From the NCBI GenBank assembly GCA_902777275.1, contig CACYTI010000007.1, positions 1 to 64,000 of the forward strand: a DNA stretch of 64,000 nt, read 5' to 3'. The stretch's first letter is position 1. Each line of letters begins with the position of its first letter. The notes below the pieces were generated by a model. That model had not been told where the DNA came from and ran no database searches. It worked only from the letters and a program-made list of their open reading frames with translations. This stretch comes from an uncultured Ruminococcus sp. (lineage in GTDB: Bacteria > Bacillota > Clostridia > Oscillospirales > Acutalibacteraceae). The position numbers and the translations under genes are program-made. Shown piece by piece: positions 59,451 through 64,000 of this stretch.

Positions 59451-59693
59451 ATGTATTCCTTACCCATTGCTGCCGTTAACAAAAACGGGTTAATCGACAT
59501 TTTTGAAACTCTCGCACAGTTTCCCAATATAGGGATGATGATAAAAAGCGGCGAATATACCGTAGACGCTCATTCGCTTATAGGTGTTTTTTCACTTGAC
59601 ATCAACAAACCCATTGAGCTGCTGCTTGATAAAGAGCCTGACGAAGAATTCAAAAACGCGATTTCCCGCTTTTTGCCCGCTTCGGTTCATTGA
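59451..59693 (+). CDS. HPr-like protein lacking the phospho-histidine
   Basis: 80 residues with the HPr fold pattern: strand 1 LPIAAVNKNGL, helix, then MMIKSGEYTVDAHSLIGVFSLDINKPIELLL, very like the HPr Ser46 region. Where HPr has the active His15 (NGLHARPA) this protein reads NGLIDIFETL, so it cannot carry phosphate between EI and EII at that site. It may be a regulatory or structural paralogue, as often seen in Clostridia. The start is ATG 59451, 8 bases after GAGGTG; the in-frame extension to 59427 is not needed. A symmetrical terminator follows. Confidence 0.72.
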   Translation: MYSLPIAAVNKNGLIDIFETLAQFPNIGMMIKSGEYTVDAHSLIGVFSLDINKPIELLLDKEPDEEFKNAISRFLPASVH

Positions 59694-59724
59694 AGAATAA
59701 TTACATACAAACTGCTTTAAACAT

Positions 59725-59755
59725 AAGCCCTATGACACAACCGGTCATAGGGCTT
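59725..59755. terminator. Bidirectional terminator between the HPr-like gene and hisE
   Basis: Perfect 12-base stem AAGCCCTATGAC/GTCATAGGGCTT (59725-59736 with 59744-59755), loop of seven. It serves the two convergent genes. Confidence 0.88.
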
Positions 59756-59765
59756 GCTTTATTAA

Positions 59766-60104
59766 TCAAGTATTCTTGTCAACCTTATGTTTCGGCTTGA
59801 GATTCTGTGTCTTTTTGCTGCGGCTCGCGATTTCAGCCAAAACCTCCTCAAGCGGAATACCCTGATCAACCATCATAACAGTCAGATGATAGAGCAAATC
59901 GGCAATTTCGTAGATGGTCTCAACATGGTCGCCATTCTTCGCGGCGATGATAGTTTCGGCGCACTCCTCGCCGACCTTCTTGAGTATCTTGTCGATTCCC
60001 TTGTCAAGAAGATAGCAGGTGTAGGAGTTTTCTACGGGATTGTCTCTTCTGTTCTCGATTGTCTTGTAAAGATTGGTAAGAACTAATTTTTCCTGATCTA
60101 ACAT
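59766..60104 (-). CDS. hisE: Phosphoribosyl-ATP pyrophosphatase
   Basis: 112 residues, all-alpha MazG-like fold. HisE hydrolyses PR-ATP to PR-AMP, the second step of histidine synthesis. Visible: the metal-binding block KKVGEECAETIIAAK and EIADLLYHLTVMM. RBS AAGGAGG. Last gene of the his cluster, 91 bases after hisI; a hairpin lies in that gap. Confidence 0.96.
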   Translation of the reverse strand: MLDQEKLVLTNLYKTIENRRDNPVENSYTCYLLDKGIDKILKKVGEECAETIIAAKNGDHVETIYEIADLLYHLTVMMVDQGIPLEEVLAEIASRSKKTQNLKPKHKVDKNT

Positions 60105-60134
60105 TTAAAAATGCCTCCTTAATAATATGGATAA

Positions 60135-60190
60135 AGTCGGAGCCGCCGCAATAAGGAACTCGTTTATTTCTGTCAGGTTCCTAAGCGGCA
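60135..60190 (-). other. Hairpin between hisI and hisE
   Basis: AGGAAC (60153-60158) pairs with GTTCCT (60176-60181); the outer arms GCCGC/GCGGC extend the stem. There is no T run, so it may mark RNA processing or slow read-through rather than termination. Confidence 0.45.
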
Positions 60191-60195
60191 AACGC

Positions 60196-60510
60196 CTATT
60201 TTATTTTTTTGAAAAAACATGAATGCCTGCCCGTGTGACACGCAGCTCCCGTCTGTTCAACGGTTATGAGCAGTGTGTCGTCGTCGCAGTCGGCACTTAT
60301 TTCCGTGACACGCTGATAGTGCCCCGAGGTCGCGCCCTTGTTCCAAAGCTCCTGACGGCTGCGCGACCAGAACCAGGTATAGCCTGTTTCGAGCGTCTTT
60401 TGCAGGCTTTCGCGGTTCATATAGGCGAGCATTAAGACCTCGCCCGTGTCCTTTTCCTGAATTATGGCGGGAATCAAGTCCGCCTTTACAAAATATTTGT
60501 CCAAATCCAT
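60196..60510 (-). CDS. hisI: Phosphoribosyl-AMP cyclohydrolase
   Basis: 104 residues. HisI opens the adenine ring of PR-AMP, step three of the pathway. Zinc and magnesium ligands are in [10 protein letters not shown] and [13 protein letters not shown], with the [13 protein letters not shown] substrate loop. It is a separate protein from HisE, not the fused HisIE. It starts 3 bases after hisA ends. Confidence 0.96.
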   Translation of the reverse strand: MDLDKYFVKADLIPAIIQEKDTGEVLMLAYMNRESLQKTLETGYTWFWSRSRQELWNKGATSGHYQRVTEISADCDDDTLLITVEQTGAACHTGRHSCFFKKIK

Positions 60511-60513
60511 AGC

Positions 60514-61233
60514 TTACATCTTCTCCGCAACCTCAATCGCCTGTTTCAAGTCAAGCGTGCCGCTGTAAATCGACTTGCCGCAAATCGCACCGTAGATTTT
60601 CAGCTCGGATAAATTGATTATGTCCTTTAGCACCGAAACGCCGCCGCTCGCGATTATGTTGCAGCTAACCTGATTTACAAGGTCGTCAAGCTGCTTTAGA
60701 TTGGGACCCGACAGCATTCCGTCGCGCGAAATGTCAGTGAAGATGATCGTCTGCACACCGACGTCCTCCATGCGCTTGGCAAGCTCAATATAATTTATCT
60801 CGCTGCTGTCGAGCCAGCCCTCCGCCTGAACCATTCCTTCCATGGCGTCGATCCCGACTGCGATTTTGCCGCCGTATTCCCTGACAGCCTCGGTGACGAG
60901 CTGAGGGTTCTTGACCGCCGCCGAGCCGAGGATAACTCTGTCTATCCCCCTGCTCAGATAATATTCAACAGCCTGCATACTCCGAATGCCGCCGCCGACC
61001 TCAACGCTCATTGAGCAGCTTTTGGCTACGTCGGCTATCAAATCGGCGTTGATAAGCTTTGCGTCCTTTGCTCCGTCAAGGTCAACCATGTGCAGCCACT
61101 TAGCGCCTGCCTGAGCGAAGGCGGAAGCCGCCTCGTAGGGTGATTCGGCAACCTTGTGGGCGGTGGAATAAACGCCCTTTTGAAGTCTTACGCAGTTGCC
61201 GTCCTTTATGTCGATCGCGGGTAAAATAATCAA
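60514..61233 (-). CDS. hisA: ProFAR isomerase HisA
   Basis: 239 residues, TIM barrel. It isomerises ProFAR to PRFAR. Visible: ILPAIDIKDGNCVRLQKG with the first catalytic Asp, VEVGGGIRS, FTDISRDGMLSGPN with the second Asp, and IIASGGVSV for phosphate binding. It lies directly downstream of hisB (stop and start adjacent). Confidence 0.96.
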   Translation of the reverse strand: MIILPAIDIKDGNCVRLQKGVYSTAHKVAESPYEAASAFAQAGAKWLHMVDLDGAKDAKLINADLIADVAKSCSMSVEVGGGIRSMQAVEYYLSRGIDRVILGSAAVKNPQLVTEAVREYGGKIAVGIDAMEGMVQAEGWLDSSEINYIELAKRMEDVGVQTIIFTDISRDGMLSGPNLKQLDDLVNQVSCNIIASGGVSVLKDIINLSELKIYGAICGKSIYSGTLDLKQAIEVAEKM

Positions 61234-61812
61234 TTACAACACTCCTTTTGCAGAAAGAGGTTTGCCGCTGCCGTTTTGCTTTACCGCAAGCCTTAGCGCG
61301 TGCGCAGCCGCCTTGTAAAGCGCCTCGGTTATGTGATGCGAGTTGTCGCCGTAGAGAGCCTTGAGATGAAGGGTTATTCCCGCATTGAACGCCAAAGCGC
61401 GCATAAACTCGACGGTCATTGCACAGTCGTAGCCGCCGCAGCGCGCCTGCGGAAACCGGGCGTCAAACACAAGATACGGTCTGCCGCTGATATCGACCGA
61501 CGCGAACGCCAGCGCCTCGTCCATCGGCACATAAAAGCTGCCGAAGCGGTCGATCGAGCCCTTGTCGCCCAAGGCTTTCGCGAAAGCCTGACCGAGCGCT
61601 ATGCCCGTGTCCTCAACGGTGTGGTGCTCGTCAACATACAAATCGCCCTTTACACTGAGCTTCAAGCCGAAGCCGCCGTGTATCGCGAATGAATTGAGCA
61701 TATGGTCAAAAAAGCCCACGCCTGTGTCGACGCTTATCTCTCCCCCGTCTAGGTCAAGAGTCAGCCTGATATCGGTTTCCTTTGTTGTTCTTTCAACAAC
61801 TGCCGTTCTCAT
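61234..61812 (-). CDS. hisB: Imidazoleglycerol-phosphate dehydratase
   Basis: 192 residues, the monofunctional HisB without a phosphatase domain. It dehydrates IGP to imidazole acetol phosphate. The two Mn-binding histidine blocks are FFDHMLNSFAIHGGF and DEHHTVEDTGI, each repeated later (SHHITEALYKA). It lies 6 bases after hisC. Histidinol-phosphate phosphatase must be encoded elsewhere. Confidence 0.97.
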   Translation of the reverse strand: MRTAVVERTTKETDIRLTLDLDGGEISVDTGVGFFDHMLNSFAIHGGFGLKLSVKGDLYVDEHHTVEDTGIALGQAFAKALGDKGSIDRFGSFYVPMDEALAFASVDISGRPYLVFDARFPQARCGGYDCAMTVEFMRALAFNAGITLHLKALYGDNSHHITEALYKAAAHALRLAVKQNGSGKPLSAKGVL

Positions 61813-61818
61813 ATACGC

Positions 61819-62868
61819 TTACCTCGCAAAGAATTGCCTGAGCGCGTCCAAAACCGCGCCTACCTCTTTTTCGGTGCCTGCCGTTATGCGGAGGTATTCT
61901 CCCATAAGGCGCACCACAATGGATCTGCTCTTTAAATATTCCCATATCTCACGGGAACAGCCTGTTTTCATAAAGACGAAATTCGCAACGCTTTCATAAA
62001 CAACTATGTCGTTTTGAGGCGCTGTAATTTCTTTAAGTCCATTATACAGCATTTCTTTATTGTTGACAATTGTTTTTTGTCGATTTTTTAAATATTCTTT
62101 TTGGAGGAAGATTACCTCGCCGAACGCCTGCGATATGCTGTTGACGTTGTAGGGCGATTTTACCGCCTTTATCGCGCGAGAAATCACGGGATTCGCCACC
62201 GCAAAGCCGAGCCTGAGCGCCGCCGCTCCCACAAGCTTTGAGGCTGTGCGGAAGATTATCAGATTTGAATAGTCCTCGACCTTGTCAAGCAGGCTCTCCG
62301 TCCAGAAGTCCATATAGGCTTCGTCGAGGATAACAAGGGCGTTCACCGAGCTTACAAGCTTCTCAGCCTGAGCGCGGGTGATACCCCTGCCCGTCGGGTT
62401 GCAGGGATTTGAGAAAATTACAAGGCTGATGTTGTCGCTGTTGATTTTCTCTATGAGCGCGTCAACGTCGAGGTCGAGGTTCTCGTCCTTGAAAAATGTT
62501 CCGCACTCCACCTCGCAGATCGAGGAGTAAAAATTATACATCGAGAAGTCGGGAGACGCGACAAGCATTTTGTCGCCCTTCTCCATAAACGCCGACTCAA
62601 TCAGGAAAATCAGCTCGTCGGAGCCGTTGCCCGCCGTAACAAGCTCGGGCTTAACTCCGTAATATTCCGCAAAAGAATTAACCAATCTCTCAGCCAACGG
62701 GTCGGGATATCGGTTGAAAGCAATTTCCGAAAGCCGCCGCGAAAGCTCCGCCCGAACATCATCGGGAAGATTGTCGGGACATTCATTGGCGTCAAGTCGG
62801 ATATCATAAACGCCGCTGATAGGCTCATACGGCACAAGATTTTTTATTTTATCGTTTAGTTCGTACAT
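61819..62868 (-). CDS. hisC: Histidinol-phosphate aminotransferase
   Basis: 349 residues, fold-type I PLP aminotransferase that makes histidinol phosphate from imidazole acetol phosphate and glutamate. Visible: RLDANECPDNLP, NGSDELIFLI, the FSNPCNPTGR turn, VILDEAYMDF, and the lysine in FRTASKLVGAAALRLGF. In this last block K falls one turn from the usual SKAFGLAGxR wording. RBS GAGGTAA. It is separated from hisD by 321 bases that hold a terminator and the 117-bp repeat, so it probably has its own promoter. Confidence 0.93.
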   Translation of the reverse strand: MYELNDKIKNLVPYEPISGVYDIRLDANECPDNLPDDVRAELSRRLSEIAFNRYPDPLAERLVNSFAEYYGVKPELVTAGNGSDELIFLIESAFMEKGDKMLVASPDFSMYNFYSSICEVECGTFFKDENLDLDVDALIEKINSDNISLVIFSNPCNPTGRGITRAQAEKLVSSVNALVILDEAYMDFWTESLLDKVEDYSNLIIFRTASKLVGAAALRLGFAVANPVISRAIKAVKSPYNVNSISQAFGEVIFLQKEYLKNRQKTIVNNKEMLYNGLKEITAPQNDIVVYESVANFVFMKTGCSREIWEYLKSRSIVVRLMGEYLRITAGTEKEVGAVLDALRQFFAR

Positions 62869-62973
62869 TGTTTTTGTTTTACCTCTGTATTTATTCGGAA
62901 TTCATTTTTTTGAATAGAGTATGTATAAGTTGATGTTTGGTTGTTAAATAAAGATGAATTATTCAGTGAGATT

Positions 62974-63090
62974 GTAGGGGCGCACCCGCGTGTGCGCCCT
63001 TGAACCTACGTTGTTTCAACGTCCGATTGTCGATAGGAAACAAAACGTTTTGTTCAACGCCCACGGACAGCCGGCTACGGCTGTCCTTAC
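62974..63090 (+). repeat. 117-bp dispersed repeat, copy 2, inside the his cluster
   Basis: Begins GTAGGGGCG and ends GTCCTTAC. It aligns end to end with the reverse complement of 18274-18390 (same length), including ACGTCCGATTGTCG and a TTTGTTCA block. Its right end carries a different, self-complementary stretch (ACAGCCGGCTACGGCTGT). The remaining spacer, 62869-62973 and 63091-63167, shows no gene. Confidence 0.85.
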
Positions 63091-63167
63091 ATGCTCAAGG
63101 AAACGGTCATATCCCACGGCATTACAAGCTCGACGCTTTGCGCCCCTTAACTCCACTCTACACACTT

Positions 63168-63189
63168 CAAAAACGCTAAGCGTTTTTGA
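63168..63189 (-). terminator. Terminator-like hairpin right after hisD
   Basis: AAAAACGC-TTA-GCGTTTTT on the minus strand, starting one base after the hisD stop: 8-base stem ending in five Ts. It would cut the his transcript between hisD and hisCBAIE. Confidence 0.65.
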
Positions 63190-64000
63190 TCACTCAAACC
63201 TAACCTTTATTGAATTCGCGTGCGCTGTCAGACCCTCTGTTTGAGCAAAGCGGACAACGTCGCTTGCGTCGGCTTTGAGCGCTTCTTCGGTGTAGTAAAT
63301 AAAGCTTGACTTTTTGATGAAGCTGTCAACCGAGAGCGGGGAGAAAAACCTCGCCGTGCCGCTTGTGGGGAGAACGTGGTTCGGTCCCGCGAAATAATCG
63401 CCAAGCGGTTCGGGGCTGTAATTTCCCAAAAATACGGAGCCCGCGTTGTCGAGTCTGCCCACATATTCCATCGGATTTGCGCAGCAAACCTCAAGGTGCT
63501 CGGGCGCAAGCTCGTTGGCGAAATCTATAACCTGAGAAATGTCGCTGCAAACGATTATCGCTCCGTAGTTGTCGAGCGAATAATTGATTATATCCTTTCT
63601 TTCAAGCTTTTCAGCCTGACACGCGAGCTCCTCCTTTGTTTTTTCGGCGATTTCCGCCGAATCGGTCAGCAGAATAGAGGAGGCGAGCCTGTCGTGCTCC
63701 GCCTGACTCATTAAATCGGCGGCAAGGAATTTTGGATTTGCGGTTTCATCGGCGACTATCAATATCTCGCTGGGTCCCGCTATCATATCAATATCTACCA
63801 CGCCGTAAAGGAGCTTTTTAGCTGTCGCTACGAAGATATTTCCGGGTCCCACGATTTTATCGACCTTGGGAACGGCTTCGGTGCCGTAAGCCATAGCAGC
63901 CACAGCCTGAGCGCCGCCCATTAAAAATATTCTGTCAACGCCCGCGATTTTCGCGGCGGCAATAATATCGGGGTTGGGCGTGCCGTCCTTTTGAGGCGGA
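63190..64000 (-). CDS. hisD: Histidinol dehydrogenase (5' part outside window)
   Basis: The visible 269 residues are the C-terminal two thirds of HisD, which oxidises histidinol to histidine in two NAD-dependent steps. Seen: IFLMGGAQAVAAMAYGTE, VGPGNIFVA, DMIAGPSE, LMSQAEHD with zinc-binding residues, LAPEHLEV, and the GPNHVLPTSGTARF block. The frame is open to position 64000, so the gene continues to the right. By gene order hisG probably lies upstream of it. Confidence 0.96.
   Translation of the reverse strand, partial: PPQKDGTPNPDIIAAAKIAGVDRIFLMGGAQAVAAMAYGTEAVPKVDKIVGPGNIFVATAKKLLYGVVDIDMIAGPSEILIVADETANPKFLAADLMSQAEHDRLASSILLTDSAEIAEKTKEELACQAEKLERKDIINYSLDNYGAIIVCSDISQVIDFANELAPEHLEVCCANPMEYVGRLDNAGSVFLGNYSPEPLGDYFAGPNHVLPTSGTARFFSPLSVDSFIKKSSFIYYTEEALKADASDVVRFAQTEGLTAHANSIKVRFE

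Overview
The window reads as chromosomal DNA of an anaerobic, spore-forming member of the Clostridia, most like the Ruminococcus/Oscillospiraceae group. The signs are spore genes (cotJABC, a CwlD-type amidase), dockerin modules, ferrous-iron uptake (feoAB), a flavin/iron-sulfur complex of the electron-bifurcating transhydrogenase type, strong GGAGG ribosome sites and many intrinsic terminators. No rRNA, tRNA, CRISPR array, intact insertion sequence or prophage was seen. The species assignment is inference from gene content only.

Layout. 1-1.4 kb: a small-ORF locus, then nrdR. 1.4-7.4 kb: a five-gene minus-strand operon built like dlt (adenylation enzyme, carrier protein, MBOAT acyltransferase, SGNH protein) with an added fold-III PLP decarboxylase. 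7.7-18.2 kb: lipoprotein, DEDDh exonuclease, typA, membrane HtrA protease, a candidate structured RNA, a family-10-like glycosidase divergent from a DUF1294/pseudouridine synthase pair, and a CDF metal exporter. 18.5-25.9 kb: LOR-fold protein, Lrp regulator, aminotransferase, ispE, a carbonic anhydrase with an odd tail, a pyridoxal kinase/ECF S-component/TetR set and a Ser-rich lipoprotein. 26-30 kb: zinc-ribbon protein, GT39-like membrane protein, patatin, small XRE regulator. 30.4-36.6 kb: NuoE/NuoF/GltD-like complex (Stn-type) divergent from glutamate dehydrogenase. 36.9-41.6 kb: tyrosine recombinase, DUF6873-like protein, radA, cwlD-like, map.

41.7-48.6 kb is the most notable region. A minus-strand operon behind a cobalamin-type riboswitch and terminator encodes two secreted dockerin proteins (a DUF4430 protein and an alpha/alpha-toroid protein), a membrane-anchored DUF4430 protein, EcfT, and an ATPase-ATPase-S-component fusion. 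The alpha-toroid and DUF4430 (transcobalamin-like C-terminal) folds are the two domains of animal intrinsic factor and transcobalamin. I therefore read this as a split, surface-displayed B12 capture device feeding an ECF importer.

48.6-56.6 kb: EamA transporter, feoAB, cotJABC, a SNF2 helicase/SWIM pair. 56.7-59.7 kb: an AT-rich DHHW protein gene, mtaB, an HPr-like protein lacking the phospho-histidine. 59.8-64 kb: hisD (cut by the window edge)-C-B-A-I-E, with hisF and hisH absent from the visible part.

Three non-coding themes recur. A 117-bp element occurs twice, one copy between hisD and hisC. An AT-rich core flanked by G-rich/C-rich arms occurs twice. ATTATACA/TGTATAAT half-sites occur upstream of both the XRE gene and the recombinase gene.
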